DNA of 64,000 bases from Marixanthomonas ophiurae (GCF_003413745.1 NZ_QVID01000001.1:1426001-1490000), one strand, 5' to 3'; positions 26,776 to 35,766 are shown, counted from the first letter of the stretch. A program made the numbers and translations. Notes: generated from the letters alone by a model not told the origin.

Positions 26776-28808
26776 TTAAGACAGTTTTTAAAATAGTCAT
26801 ACGTGTTATACTGCGACCGTACGGCAGGTTTTCCGTGTTTTACATATTCATTTTTCTGGTCGGGATCTATTATGCGTGCTTTTACATTATCGTTTAATTG
26901 AATCTCTATCAACTCCCTGATAGTATTGTGGTGTTCTTGATCTAAAATAGGGGTAACCACTTCAATACGGTGGCTTAAGTTGCGTTTCATCCAATCTGCG
27001 CTACCAATGTACATTTTTTCATCGCCATCATTTCCGAATATATATATACGGCCGTGTTCTAAAAAACGATCAAGAATACTGGTTATATATATGTTTTCAC
27101 TTTGATCTTTAATACCAGGTACGAGCGAACAAATACCACGCACTAATAATCTAATTTTTACCCCAGCATTACTAGCTTTGTAAAGCATTTTTATCATGCT
27201 TTTATCTTGTAGGCTGTTCATTTTAGCAATAATGTAGGCATCTTTCCCTGCTTTTGCCAATTCTATTTCATTCTCAATTAAATCTTCAAAAGTATCTCGT
27301 AATGTAAAAGGTGACACTAAGAGCTTATCAGGTTTTGGAATAATCATTTTACCTTCCAATACCAAAAACAATTTGTTGAGGTCTTGAGTAATTGTTTTAT
27401 TGGCAGTCATGATGCCAAAATCTGTATATAATTTAGCCGTATTCTCATTAAAATTACCTGTGGCAATATAGCAGTACCTTTTTGAAGATCCGCTTGTTTC
27501 ACGTTCAATGCACAATATTTTAGAATGGATTTTTATGGCCGGGAAGCTATAGATTACGTGCGCTCCGTTTTCTTCAAATATTTTACCCCATTTTAAATTG
27601 TTGTGCTCATCAAACCGGGCTTTTACTTCAATAAAAATCACAACTTCTTTCCCATTTTTGGCAGCCCGAGCAATTGCATCATTTAATTTCGATTCGCTAG
27701 CAGCACGGTAAATGGTCATTTTAATGGTAGTTACTTTCGGATCGTCTGCGGCTTCTTCTAATAATTTGATAACCGGTTCAAAGTTTTGGTAAGGATAATG
27801 TATGAGTTGATCTTTCTCATCGATGGCGTTAAAAACCGAATCGCAATCTGCCAACACGGGATGTGGTAACGGTGGCAATTCTTCAACAGATAATTTTTTT
27901 GAAGTTGGATTGGGAAACCCGAAAAAGTCTTTAAAGTTGTGGTAGGTTCCACCCTTAACAATATCAGTATTATAAACCTCTAAGGCATTCTTTAGTATTT
28001 CCTCAAATTGCTTAGGTGTTTTATTATCAATCAATAAACGGGTTGCTTGTCCTGTGCTTCGTTTAGGGAGCGACTTTTTAATCCGTTCCATTACATTGCC
28101 AGAAAATTCATCTTCAATATATAGCTCGGCATCTCTAGATTTTTTAATGGAATAAAAGGTAATATTCTCTTCTTTTTGTGGGGTTTGTTTTAGGCTGTAT
28201 TTTAAAACATCATCAATAAATGTAATAAAGTATTTCCCGTTGTGCTTCGGAAATGTAAAAAACCGAGGTTCATCGTCAGGGATTTTAACTAATTTAAACG
28301 TATCGTTTTCTAGTTGAGCAGCGAGATACAATGCTTCATTTTCAATAAAAACAGTGTCGCTATTTGAGCAGGGATTAAAACTTACTTCTAATTTGTCTTT
28401 TAAAGAATTTTCAAAATATGATTTGGCAATTTCTTTTTGTGTGGTAGAAAATTCTTTGTAATCAATTAAATGAATGTTTTCTTTTTTTAAATCTGGAATA
28501 ATCTGGTTCTTGAAAATGTCGCCAAATTCTTCTTGTTGCAGTTCAACCTGTTTTTTTATTTCTTTTAAAACCTTATTAGGCTTAGTGATTAGTTTTTTTC
28601 TGAAGGGTTTTTCAATCTCTTTAATTTGTCGAATGTCAGACACCCGAACCCTAAAAAACTCATCTAAGTTGGAAGAGAAAATTGCTAAAAACTTGATGCG
28701 CTCGTATAAAGGGTTTTTATCATCTGCAGCTTCTTGTAAAACTCGGTGATTGAAGCGTAACCACGAAAGGTCGCGGTGGTAATATTTTGTATTGTATAGT
28801 TTTGCCAT
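26772..28808 (-). CDS. ppk1: Polyphosphate kinase 1
   Basis: 678 residues. The N-terminal YYHRDLSWLRFNHRVL and FLAIFSSNLDEFFRVRV are typical of PPK1. The phosphorylated catalytic histidine is His428 in FPAIKIHSKILCIER; a second conserved His lies in KRNLSHRIEVVTP. It builds polyphosphate from ATP reversibly in the cytoplasm. It ends 4 bp inside the opposing APP1-like gene. With ppa and hppA nearby this makes a phosphate-anhydride neighbourhood. Confidence 0.96.
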   Translation of the reverse strand: MAKLYNTKYYHRDLSWLRFNHRVLQEAADDKNPLYERIKFLAIFSSNLDEFFRVRVSDIRQIKEIEKPFRKKLITKPNKVLKEIKKQVELQQEEFGDIFKNQIIPDLKKENIHLIDYKEFSTTQKEIAKSYFENSLKDKLEVSFNPCSNSDTVFIENEALYLAAQLENDTFKLVKIPDDEPRFFTFPKHNGKYFITFIDDVLKYSLKQTPQKEENITFYSIKKSRDAELYIEDEFSGNVMERIKKSLPKRSTGQATRLLIDNKTPKQFEEILKNALEVYNTDIVKGGTYHNFKDFFGFPNPTSKKLSVEELPPLPHPVLADCDSVFNAIDEKDQLIHYPYQNFEPVIKLLEEAADDPKVTTIKMTIYRAASESKLNDAIARAAKNGKEVVIFIEVKARFDEHNNLKWGKIFEENGAHVIYSFPAIKIHSKILCIERETSGSSKRYCYIATGNFNENTAKLYTDFGIMTANKTITQDLNKLFLVLEGKMIIPKPDKLLVSPFTLRDTFEDLIENEIELAKAGKDAYIIAKMNSLQDKSMIKMLYKASNAGVKIRLLVRGICSLVPGIKDQSENIYITSILDRFLEHGRIYIFGNDGDEKMYIGSADWMKRNLSHRIEVVTPILDQEHHNTIRELIEIQLNDNVKARIIDPDQKNEYVKHGKPAVRSQYNTYDYFKNCLN

Positions 28809-28814
28809 CCTGTG

Positions 28815-28828
28815 CCCGCGAAGGCGGG
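28815..28828. repeat. Short GC-rich hairpin (CCCGCGAAGGCGGG type)
   Basis: CCCGC (28815-28819) pairs with GCGGG (28824-28828) around a GAAG loop. Related CCCGCC/GGCGGG hairpins occur at 35746-35759 and, more loosely, at 48448-48467, so this looks like a dispersed element. It lies 6 bp upstream of the ppk1 ATG on the minus strand and may fold over the leader. Confidence 0.5.
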
Positions 28829-28990
28829 TACCTCTTTAATTAATTAAATCTAACCTATTCAAAGAAACGCAATTCCTTATAAAACGGGTGTTTTGGAAAT
28901 GTTAAGGTTTGGTCTTTATATAGAAAGAAGAAACTCCTTGTCTTGACAAGGTTTTAGAGCTTTTACTCTTTTAAAGGTAGCTTTATTGGA

Positions 28991-29022
28991 AAAAAATAGA
29001 CCTGCGTAAAACAGGTCTATTT
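28991..29022 (-). terminator. Terminator after the lipocalin-like lipoprotein gene
   Basis: On the minus strand AAATAGACCTG pairs perfectly with CAGGTCTATTT around a 7-base loop and is followed by a T run. It lies 23 bp past the lipoprotein stop. The rest of 28829-28990 is featureless. Confidence 0.85.
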
Positions 29023-29044
29023 AACAAAAATATGAAAATATCAA

Positions 29045-29569
29045 TTATTGTTTTGAAAAAGATAGTGTTTCAGTAACTTCAACAGTACTCGTAATTCCAG
29101 ACTGTGTTTGAGTTTGTGTCGTCGTTGAAGTGTAAGTAAGTTTAGAATTGGTTAATTCTGTAATAGTGGCTTCTCTTTCTTCATTGTTCTCAATTATACT
29201 AAGAGTGTTACCTTCTTTACTCCACGTTCCTGTCCCTGAATATTGAATTGGGATTTCTTGTATAATTGTGTCGCCAGAAGATTCTGTTGTAATTTCTAAA
29301 ACATAATCACTGTCAACTTCGTAGGTATTCGGGTCTTCAGAAAATTCGACCGTGATATCAAGTTCTTTAGCGATTCCAGTAGATTCAGATTCAATTGTTG
29401 TTCCTTGTCCTTCTGTTCTGCTGGTAGATTCATAAGAAAAATCTGTTGCTTTCCATGATCCTACTAAAGAAGATGAGGTGTCATTGGTTTCTTTAGAGTC
29501 ATCATCTTTACTACAAGATATAATTGAAAAAGTTAAAATAGTAAGAAAAAGTAATTTGGTAAGCTTCAT
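29045..29569 (-). CDS. Lipocalin-like lipoprotein
   Basis: 174 residues. A lipoprotein signal ends at Cys20 (LTILTFSIISCSKDDDSKET) and is followed by an acidic linker. The mature part, starting LVGSWKATDFSYESTS, resembles lipocalin-like domains of Bacteroidota: a GSW opening, repeated Ser/Thr-rich strands and GTGTWSKEGNTLSIIENNEE. Ligand unknown. The gene stands alone between ppk1 and the deoxynucleoside kinase. The SKDDD motif after the lipidated Cys is a typical surface-export hint in Flavobacteriia (lipoprotein export signal), inferred only. Confidence 0.78.
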   Translation of the reverse strand: MKLTKLLFLTILTFSIISCSKDDDSKETNDTSSSLVGSWKATDFSYESTSRTEGQGTTIESESTGIAKELDITVEFSEDPNTYEVDSDYVLEITTESSGDTIIQEIPIQYSGTGTWSKEGNTLSIIENNEEREATITELTNSKLTYTSTTTQTQTQSGITSTVEVTETLSFSKQ

Positions 29570-29686
29570 AAAATTTAATTTAGTTAATAATGCGGCTAAT
29601 ATACATTAATGTTAAAAAAATTAACAATAAAAATCTTACTTATTTTTAAGTTGAGAATTTAAGTATTTTGAAAATAGCGATGTAGG

Positions 29687-30301
29687 TTAAAACAAACCGT
29701 GCAGTTCTGCGTCAATTTTATTAACTACTTCACCTAGATGTTCAGGGTCATCAACAAAGTCAAGGTTATCTACGTCTAAAATTATGAGGTTGCCTTTATC
29801 ATAATCGTGTATCCAAGCTTCGTAGCGCTCGTTTAAACGGCTTAGGTAATCGATGCTTATGGAGTTTTCGTAATCACGGCCGCGTTTGTGTATTTGCTTT
29901 ACCAAATTAGGAATGGAACTACGTAAATAAATCAATAAATCAGGTCCTTCGGTTACGCTTTCCATCAAGTCGAAAAGCGAACGGTAATTTTCAAAATCGC
30001 GATTGGTCATCAAACCCATGGCGTGTAAATTGGGTGCAAAGATGTAGGCATCTTCATAAATGGTCCGGTCTTGAATAACATCCTTTCCTTTTTCACGAAT
30101 TTCGAGAATTTGACGAAACCGACTGTTCAAAAAGTAAATTTGCAAGTTAAAAGACCACCGTGCCATTTGATTGTAAAAATCATCCAGATAGGGGTTGTCT
30201 TCCACGTCTTCAAATTGAGGCTTCCACTTATAGTGTTTTGCCAATAAACGGGTTAAGGTTGTTTTTCCGGAGCCAATGTTTCCTGCAATTGCTACGTGCA
30301 T
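29687..30301 (-). CDS. Deoxynucleoside kinase
   Basis: 204 residues. The P-loop GNIGSGKTT is at residues 7-15. Other family motifs are FEDVEDNPYLDDFY, VIQDRTIYEDAYIFAPN (DRT/S-type motif) and the lid KQIHKRGRDYEN. It phosphorylates deoxynucleosides in the salvage route; the preferred base is not evident. Its start follows the beta-propeller-like gene stop by 5 bp, so the genes are co-transcribed, and three tightly packed minus-strand genes (31532 to 29687) form a unit. Confidence 0.93.
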   Translation of the reverse strand: MHVAIAGNIGSGKTTLTRLLAKHYKWKPQFEDVEDNPYLDDFYNQMARWSFNLQIYFLNSRFRQILEIREKGKDVIQDRTIYEDAYIFAPNLHAMGLMTNRDFENYRSLFDLMESVTEGPDLLIYLRSSIPNLVKQIHKRGRDYENSISIDYLSRLNERYEAWIHDYDKGNLIILDVDNLDFVDDPEHLGEVVNKIDAELHGLF

Positions 30302-30306
30302 AATCT

Positions 30307-31104
30307 TTACTTCTTAGGTTCGGTTAGTTTTAGGGTGTGGATGTTTTTTCCGTCATAAATATACAGGAATTCCTGCGTAAGGTGCAAGTCTTTTATGGTT
30401 ATTTCAGGTAATTGTATTTTTATGGCTTCGGGCAATTTTTTTGTTGAGCCTTCACTTATTTCAGCTAAATAATAAAGCGAATTTTCTTTTACGCCCATTA
30501 CTTTTTCATCTTGTTGAATTACTTTAGTATAGTCCTTCAAAGCTATTTCAGAAAGCAAACTTCCATAGACATTAAAAACGCGTATTTTATTTTCAGTAAG
30601 TAGGTAACAATAATTAAAATTACTAGTTTGAGAAACCAATGTGCCCGAAAAAGGTTGCGAAACAACGGTGTTGGTTAATGAGCGGTAGTTGAACAGTTCC
30701 AGTTGTTGTGTGTCTATGTTAAAAACCCAAAGCCTATTATTGCCGGCATTGGTTGCCGTGTTAATGTTTAAAAACTGAGGGAGGGTATTGAAATTGATGC
30801 GTTCAATTTTGTTTAGCTTATTATCAAGAAGAACTACGGTGTTGGTGTCTTCATAAAAAAGAACTATGTTCAATGGGTTGATTATGTCAACAGAGGTTAT
30901 GGGGCCTAACTGAAGATCGTTAAATACAAAATCGCCATCCACACCGGTTTTGTGCAATTCCATATTGGTAGTGAAATATACATTACTAAAGGCATCGACA
31001 CCTACAAACATATCTGCTTTTAAAGGTGCTTTTGCAATAGACTCTACTTGTTGCGCCAGTAAAACTGGGGTAAGTAATAAAAAAAGGAGGTACACGGCTT
31101 TCAT
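30307..31104 (-). CDS. Uncharacterised secreted protein, probably beta-propeller-like
   Basis: 265 residues from the ATG at 31104; the 6-residue longer frame is less consistent with a signal peptide. The N-terminus MKAVYLLFLLLTPVLLAQQ is a signal peptide. Repeated short segments with hydrophobic strand pairs (VYFTTNMELHKTG, ILVFYEDTNTVV-like stretches, RLWVFNIDTQQLELFNY, IRVFNVYGSLLSEI, FLYIYDGKNIHTLKL) suggest a propeller-like repeat protein. I cannot name a family. Function unknown; genomic company of a nucleoside kinase may be accidental. Confidence 0.6.
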   Translation of the reverse strand: MKAVYLLFLLLTPVLLAQQVESIAKAPLKADMFVGVDAFSNVYFTTNMELHKTGVDGDFVFNDLQLGPITSVDIINPLNIVLFYEDTNTVVLLDNKLNKIERINFNTLPQFLNINTATNAGNNRLWVFNIDTQQLELFNYRSLTNTVVSQPFSGTLVSQTSNFNYCYLLTENKIRVFNVYGSLLSEIALKDYTKVIQQDEKVMGVKENSLYYLAEISEGSTKKLPEAIKIQLPEITIKDLHLTQEFLYIYDGKNIHTLKLTEPKK

Positions 31105-31151
31105 AGGGAGTTCAAGATACAAAAAGCGTGCTATATATTGTGTGGTTTACT

Positions 31152-31532
31152 TTAAAGGCTTCGAGCCTCAGTATATTTTTGGCTAGCTTTTTTAGCTATT
31201 TTTTTATATTTATCATCAATCGCATTAGCTCTTATTTGTTGTTTTTCTTGAAGTGTAGCAATAACCCGAAAGGTGTTTAGATATTCTTCTTGAAGATCAT
31301 AAACAGTTTCAACGAGCGCATATAATTGATCACTTTCTGAAGTAGAAAGCCTTTCTTTTATACTTTTAGACAATACGAGCAGTTCATCACTAAGAGCATC
31401 ATATTTCTCTTGGTTTTTTAAAAACCTTGACAATATGCTTTCTATCTCTTTGTTTGTTTCATCAGCATGTGTCGCTAATTGTTTAGCTACTTTATTGGAT
31501 TGATCCTGTTGGTTAGTTGAAAAAAATCCCAT
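31152..31532 (-). CDS. Uncharacterised coiled-coil protein
   Basis: 126 residues, no signal peptide or membrane helix. It is rich in Lys, Glu, Gln and Leu with heptad-like spacing throughout (KQLATHADETNKEIESILSR, VETVYDLQEEYLNTFRVIAT), so a long helix or coiled coil is predicted. No family recognised. It lies 47 bp before the secreted propeller-like gene and may share its transcript. Confidence 0.5.
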   Translation of the reverse strand: MGFFSTNQQDQSNKVAKQLATHADETNKEIESILSRFLKNQEKYDALSDELLVLSKSIKERLSTSESDQLYALVETVYDLQEEYLNTFRVIATLQEKQQIRANAIDDKYKKIAKKASQKYTEARSL

Positions 31533-31661
31533 GATTAGTTTAGTTTGGTTGAAAGATACGTAAAAACCTCATTGTAACATAATTCCTACATAAATTTACG
31601 TGTTTTTACGTAGTATGTTAAGCAGCTATATAATTCCGTATCTTTAATGAAAAATTGAACT

Positions 31662-32276
31662 ATGCGAAAGATACTTTTTGGCGCTGTTATTACGCTTCTC
31701 ATTGTGTTTGGTTTACGGTATTGTGAACACAATAAAGACAAAAAAGAACAATTGGAAGCCAATACGGCATTGATTCAAAAAGAATTAAAAAATGTAGGAA
31801 AATTAATTGTTACTGAAGGAAGCTATGCCCAAGTTTTTACTTACGAAGATTGGAAAAAGTTCTACTTAGATGTTTTTTCGGCTCGCAAAAAAGCACTGAT
31901 TGTGGTAAACGCAAAAGCCACGATTGCCTACGATCTCAGTAAAATTAAAACGGAAGTTAATCAAGAAACTAAAACCGTTACCATAACCTATATTCCGGAA
32001 CCAGAACTAAATATTAATCCTAATATTGAATATTATGATGTAAAACAGGATTATTTGAACCAGTTTAAAGCGGAAGATTATAATAAAATAAAAAAGCAAG
32101 TAGAAATTTCGCTTCGAAAAAAAATAGAAGCTTCTGAATTGATAACCAATGCAGAAAACAGATTAATTTCTGAGCTACAGAAAATATATATTCTCACTAG
32201 CTCGATGGGGTGGACGCTACAATATCAAAATGAACCTATTGAAGATGAAGTAGATTTTGAGAAGATAAAGCTTTAA
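31662..32276 (+). CDS. DUF4230 domain-containing protein
   Basis: 204 residues with one N-terminal helix (ILFGAVITLLIVFGLRY) placing the rest outside the cytoplasm. The soluble region has a LIVTEGSYAQVFTYEDWKKF opening and a beta-rich core (ALIVVNAKATIAYDLSKIKT) followed by a long helix. This matches DUF4230 (PF14014), known in Bacteroidota and Firmicutes but without assigned activity. It stands alone and converges on the rhodanese gene. Confidence 0.8.
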   Translation: MRKILFGAVITLLIVFGLRYCEHNKDKKEQLEANTALIQKELKNVGKLIVTEGSYAQVFTYEDWKKFYLDVFSARKKALIVVNAKATIAYDLSKIKTEVNQETKTVTITYIPEPELNINPNIEYYDVKQDYLNQFKAEDYNKIKKQVEISLRKKIEASELITNAENRLISELQKIYILTSSMGWTLQYQNEPIEDEVDFEKIKL

Positions 32277-32311
32277 TTTTTTCCCCTCCTAAATTAAGAG
32301 GGGGAGAAAAA

Positions 32312-32617
32312 TTACAACTTTTTTTCTAGTGATTTCCAGCCACCTCCATTAATGGCTTCAATAGAGTTATTATTTAATGTTTTAGCAGCATTACCACTGC
32401 GAACACCACTGGCACAGCAGGTAATTACAGGCTTATTCCATTGCTTAATTTCTGATATTTTAGAGCTTACATCGTTTAGCGGAATATGTTTTGAACCTGA
32501 AATAGCACCGGCATCGTATTCTTTCTGCGTACGAACATCTAAAATTACAGCATCCCGCTTTTTAAAATCTTCGATTTTCTTAGTATTACTTCCGAATAAA
32601 AAATCTAATAGTCCCAT
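32312..32617 (-). CDS. Single-domain rhodanese-like sulfurtransferase
   Basis: 101 residues. The domain starts AVILDVRTQKEYDAGAISGS and has the active-site loop CASGVR (Cys68, preceded by Cys67) in the correct place; a family end GGWKSL is present. It transfers sulfane sulfur to an acceptor, but partners are unknown. It begins 4 bp after the aromatic hydroxylase stop and is likely cotranscribed with it. Confidence 0.9.
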   Translation of the reverse strand: MGLLDFLFGSNTKKIEDFKKRDAVILDVRTQKEYDAGAISGSKHIPLNDVSSKISEIKQWNKPVITCCASGVRSGNAAKTLNNNSIEAINGGGWKSLEKKL

Positions 32618-32621
32618 ACTT

Positions 32622-34409
32622 TTAATTACTTATTTGTTTTCTACTTTCTTCTACCAATGACAAACCATCTTTTATTAAATGAGCAACACTATGGCGTTCG
32701 TTTTTAAGTGCTAAAAGGTGTTTTAATACTTTTTCTGAAAACGAACTGTTTTCAGAAGCAATTAGCTCAAAGATTTCTAGCGAAAGTAACCAGTCTGCTG
32801 AGTATTCTTTTTTTATAGTTTCAAAAATAGATTTTAACTCAGGCAGGTTTTTGTCTAAAGAGCTGTTCTCTTCATTATTCCGAAGTAAACATACTTGTTT
32901 ATATAAATCATTCAACTTAATTTCTTTTTCAGAAAGGTTTGAACGATTGGTTTTTGTTTCACTTAATTTATGAAGCGAAATAGGAAAGGATAAATAATCT
33001 GCTGCACCTGCAAATGCAGAAACAATTTCTTTTCCAACTGCTAAATCAAAATCACCCATTTCTGGACTGAACAATACTTCATCTTTATACGTAACGGTAC
33101 AGTTTGTAAACTGAATAAGCATAAGCTCGCCGCGTAAGTTTCGCATTCCGGTTACGTTTAGGCCTTCAACGGTTATACCACTTTCAAATTCAAAAGCAAT
33201 AGGTTTACCATCGTAAAAATTATATGCTTGTAAATCGCGAGGTCCCATATTCTCTATGGCGAGATTAATTTTTTTCAACTTCCCCAGTGGTGATCTAAAA
33301 CCATCAGTATGGCGACTAATTCCGTGGCCGATTACTTCTTTTTCACGGTATGCAAGTGCTGTTTCGCCTTTGGTTTCAAAATAAACCACTTCATTATCCT
33401 CGTTTTGAATCATGCGGGTAAAATGACCGCTCACTTGTAAACCAGTACTCAATTCAATAGTACCAATTTGTTTAGAATTTATCAATTTGTTTAATCCACG
33501 CCAGCCGCCTTTACGCACGGCCATAGTGTTGGCAAATTCTTCTAATACTTCTTGTAAGTATGCAAAATCTGGCGTTACATATAATTGTGGTTGTGGTTTG
33601 GTGATATCAAACTCTTGATAAGCCGCATCAATGGAGTAGGGTGTTTTTTTTACTTCTTCTTTCATACACCACGTGCTTTCCCCAATAGAAGATAGCAAGC
33701 CAGCGCCATAAATTCTAGGGATTTCAATGGTGCCAATTAAACCATATTCAACCGTCCACCAATGCAAATTTCGAATAAGTGAAATTTCAGAAGGTTCTAC
33801 TTTTTTAAGCTGAAGGTTCTCTACTCGCTCTTCCGCATTTTGTATAATAGTTTCTGAAATTCCATCAGCTTCCTTTAAAATAGAAAGTTCTCGAACGGCT
33901 TCATACATTTCCATGTCATGCGCACTAGAAATCGCTTTCGCACCAATCTCGCCAAACCGGCGTAAGTATTCGGCATAATCGGGACTAGCAATAATAGGCG
34001 CATGCCCAGCACCTTCATGAATAATATCGGGCGCTGGAGTGTATTCAATATTTTCAAGTTGGCGAATATCGCTAGCAATTACCAACACCTTATACGCTTG
34101 AAATTCCATGAACGCATTAGGCGGAATAAAGCCATCAACCGCAACGGCTGCCCAGCCAATTTCCTTTAAAATACGGTTCATACCATACATAGAAGGAATG
34201 GTATCGATAGAAATCCCTGTTTTTTTAAGACCGTCCAAATAACTTTCATGAGCCACTTGGCTTAAATAATCTACATTTTTGCGCATTACGTACCGCCAAA
34301 CCGCTTGGTTTATAGGGGTGTATTGATCGTAATCTTGAGGTTTTATGTACTGCTTTAAATGCGGTGGCAACCTCTCTAATAACTCGTTTGTTTCAATGCG
34401 CTCTTCCAT
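32622..34409 (-). CDS. Aromatic amino acid hydroxylase with long C-terminal extension
   Basis: 595 residues from the ATG at 34409; the slightly longer frame begins with TTG. The biopterin-dependent hydroxylase core occupies about residues 25-290: YTPAPDIIHEGAGHAPIIA gives iron ligands His134 and His139, and HWWTVEYGL gives Glu224. The remaining roughly 300 residues are not in human or Pseudomonas phenylalanine hydroxylases. They hold a strand-rich part (GTIELSTGLQVSGHFTRMIQ) and a helical tail. Phenylalanine to tyrosine is the most likely reaction. It is divergent from a TetR gene, a hint of local control. Confidence 0.9.
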   Translation of the reverse strand: MEERIETNELLERLPPHLKQYIKPQDYDQYTPINQAVWRYVMRKNVDYLSQVAHESYLDGLKKTGISIDTIPSMYGMNRILKEIGWAAVAVDGFIPPNAFMEFQAYKVLVIASDIRQLENIEYTPAPDIIHEGAGHAPIIASPDYAEYLRRFGEIGAKAISSAHDMEMYEAVRELSILKEADGISETIIQNAEERVENLQLKKVEPSEISLIRNLHWWTVEYGLIGTIEIPRIYGAGLLSSIGESTWCMKEEVKKTPYSIDAAYQEFDITKPQPQLYVTPDFAYLQEVLEEFANTMAVRKGGWRGLNKLINSKQIGTIELSTGLQVSGHFTRMIQNEDNEVVYFETKGETALAYREKEVIGHGISRHTDGFRSPLGKLKKINLAIENMGPRDLQAYNFYDGKPIAFEFESGITVEGLNVTGMRNLRGELMLIQFTNCTVTYKDEVLFSPEMGDFDLAVGKEIVSAFAGAADYLSFPISLHKLSETKTNRSNLSEKEIKLNDLYKQVCLLRNNEENSSLDKNLPELKSIFETIKKEYSADWLLSLEIFELIASENSSFSEKVLKHLLALKNERHSVAHLIKDGLSLVEESRKQISN

Positions 34410-34512
34410 AGTGTCCAAAAATAATGAAATTAGAACTACTTAAGTCGTAATTAATAATACCTTATAACAGATTTATGAATGAGTTTGTAAAAACTGTATC
34501 TTGCAAGCTATT

Positions 34513-35082
34513 ATGAAACCCGCTTCCCGAAAAATCGAAATAATAACCACGGCTTCCCGCCTTTTTAAAGAAAAAGGCTACAATGCTGTTTCCATGCGAG
34601 ATATTGCACAAGCTATGGGAATTAAGGCTTCTAGCTTATACAATCATATTTCGGGGAAACAAGAAATTCTTTCAACCCTTATTTTAACAGTTGCTCGCGA
34701 GTTTACCAATGGAATGGAACAAGTGGTTTCAAAAAAGGGTACTTCCGTAGAGAAAATTGAAAAGATCATTGCCTTTCATATCGATATTACTGTTACCTAT
34801 TCTGAAGCGTTAGCAGCATTGAACAACGATTGGATGCATTTACAAGATGACGACCTAAAGCAGTTTGTAAACATGCGGGACGATTATGAGGATAACGTCC
34901 GGATTATTATAAAAGAAGGAATAAAAGCAGGTGAAATAGAAGCCAGACATCCTGAAGTTATTTTGTTTTCGATGCTTTCTACCTTGCGAACGTTGTATTT
35001 ATGGTATGAAAAAAGAGGGAAACTTGATGTAAACATTTTAAAAAGAGATATGGTCGCCGTTCTTTTAAAGGGGATTGTATAG
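34513..35082 (+). CDS. TetR/AcrR-family regulator
   Basis: 189 residues from the ATG at 34513 (a TTG-initiated frame starting four codons upstream is less likely). The HTH is typical: RKIEIITTASRLFKEKGYNA, VSMRDIAQAMGIKASSLYNH, ISGKQEILS. The C-terminal ligand-binding part is unlike any named subgroup. It is divergent from the aromatic amino acid hydroxylase, with 103 bp between the two starts, so it may control that gene; the ligand is unknown. A degenerate -7 box (TATCTTGC at 34497-34504) implies a very short leader. Confidence 0.85.
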   Translation: MKPASRKIEIITTASRLFKEKGYNAVSMRDIAQAMGIKASSLYNHISGKQEILSTLILTVAREFTNGMEQVVSKKGTSVEKIEKIIAFHIDITVTYSEALAALNNDWMHLQDDDLKQFVNMRDDYEDNVRIIIKEGIKAGEIEARHPEVILFSMLSTLRTLYLWYEKRGKLDVNILKRDMVAVLLKGIV

Positions 35083-35105
35083 TATTGCTATTATTAGAAG
35101 TTCTG

Positions 35106-35113
35106 TATTTTTG
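35106..35113 (+). promoter_or_regulatory. -7 box (TATTTTTG) directly before the TrmH-family gene
   Basis: A perfect TANNTTTG box ends only 5 bases before the ATG at 35119. Normal spacing from the box to the first transcribed base would place the RNA start on or within a base or two of the start codon, so the mRNA would be leaderless. Confidence 0.6.
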
Positions 35114-35118
35114 CAGCT

Positions 35119-35580
35119 ATGCAACCCAATAATTTCACTACAGAATTCTTTGGAATAGGAATCCAAAACGGTAAAACGCCCGAAAATTTAGGTGTGCTTT
35201 GGCGAACAGCCCAGAATATGGGTGCAAGTTTTATTTTTACCATCGGCAACCGCTACGCTAATCAGTCTAGCGATACGCATAATGCCGTAAAGTCGCTTCC
35301 ATATTTTCATTATGAAAAATTCGAAGACTTTTATAAACATTTACCAAAAGGCTGTCGCATTGTTGGCGTTGAAAAAACAGAGAAAGCCGTTCAATTAGAA
35401 AATTTTGAACACCCAAAACGTTGTGTGTATTTATTGGGGGCCGAAGATCATGGATTGTCTAACCAGGCTATTGATAAGTCACATTTTTTGGTTCAATTCC
35501 CTTCAGAAAAAAGTTTAAACGTTGCTGTTGCTGGCAGTATTATTTTATATGATCGAGGCCGTAATAAGCCAAAAGTTTAG
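35119..35580 (+). CDS. TrmH-family RNA 2'-O-methyltransferase
   Basis: 153 residues, a minimal SPOUT domain. Motifs: NPNNFTTEFFGIGIQNGKTPENLGVLWRTAQ (its core KTPENLGVLWRTA is motif 1), YLLGAEDHGLSN (motif 2, SAM-binding knot) and FPSEKSLNVAVAGSIILYDR (motif 3). It methylates ribose 2'-OH in tRNA or rRNA; the exact site cannot be told without homologues. The C-terminal NVAVAGSIILYDRGR is intact. The gene has a very short leader. Confidence 0.9.
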   Translation: MQPNNFTTEFFGIGIQNGKTPENLGVLWRTAQNMGASFIFTIGNRYANQSSDTHNAVKSLPYFHYEKFEDFYKHLPKGCRIVGVEKTEKAVQLENFEHPKRCVYLLGAEDHGLSNQAIDKSHFLVQFPSEKSLNVAVAGSIILYDRGRNKPKV

Positions 35581-35745
35581 TATATTCAAAAGTCGTGACC
35601 GACCTAGATATGAGAACGCTTCGCTGTTAGATATTAGATGTGAGAATTCATTATAAAATTTGAAACTCTCATTTTTCAAAAATTATTTAGCAATTAGACT
35701 GAAGAATAAAATTTCAAAATAAAGCAAGTATAATTTTAAAAGATA

Positions 35746-35759
35746 CCCGCCTGGGCGGG
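35746..35759. repeat. CCCGCC-TG-GGCGGG hairpin over the GreA/B leader
   Basis: A perfect 6-bp inverted repeat (CCCGCC 35746-35751, GGCGGG 35754-35759) ends 7 bp before the GreA/B ATG at 35767. The rest of 35581-35766 is AT-rich with a short imperfect direct repeat (AGATATGAGAA and TTAGATGTGAGAA, near 35608 and 35630), and no gene. A related hairpin is at 28815. Confidence 0.6.
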
Positions 35760-35766
35760 CAATACT

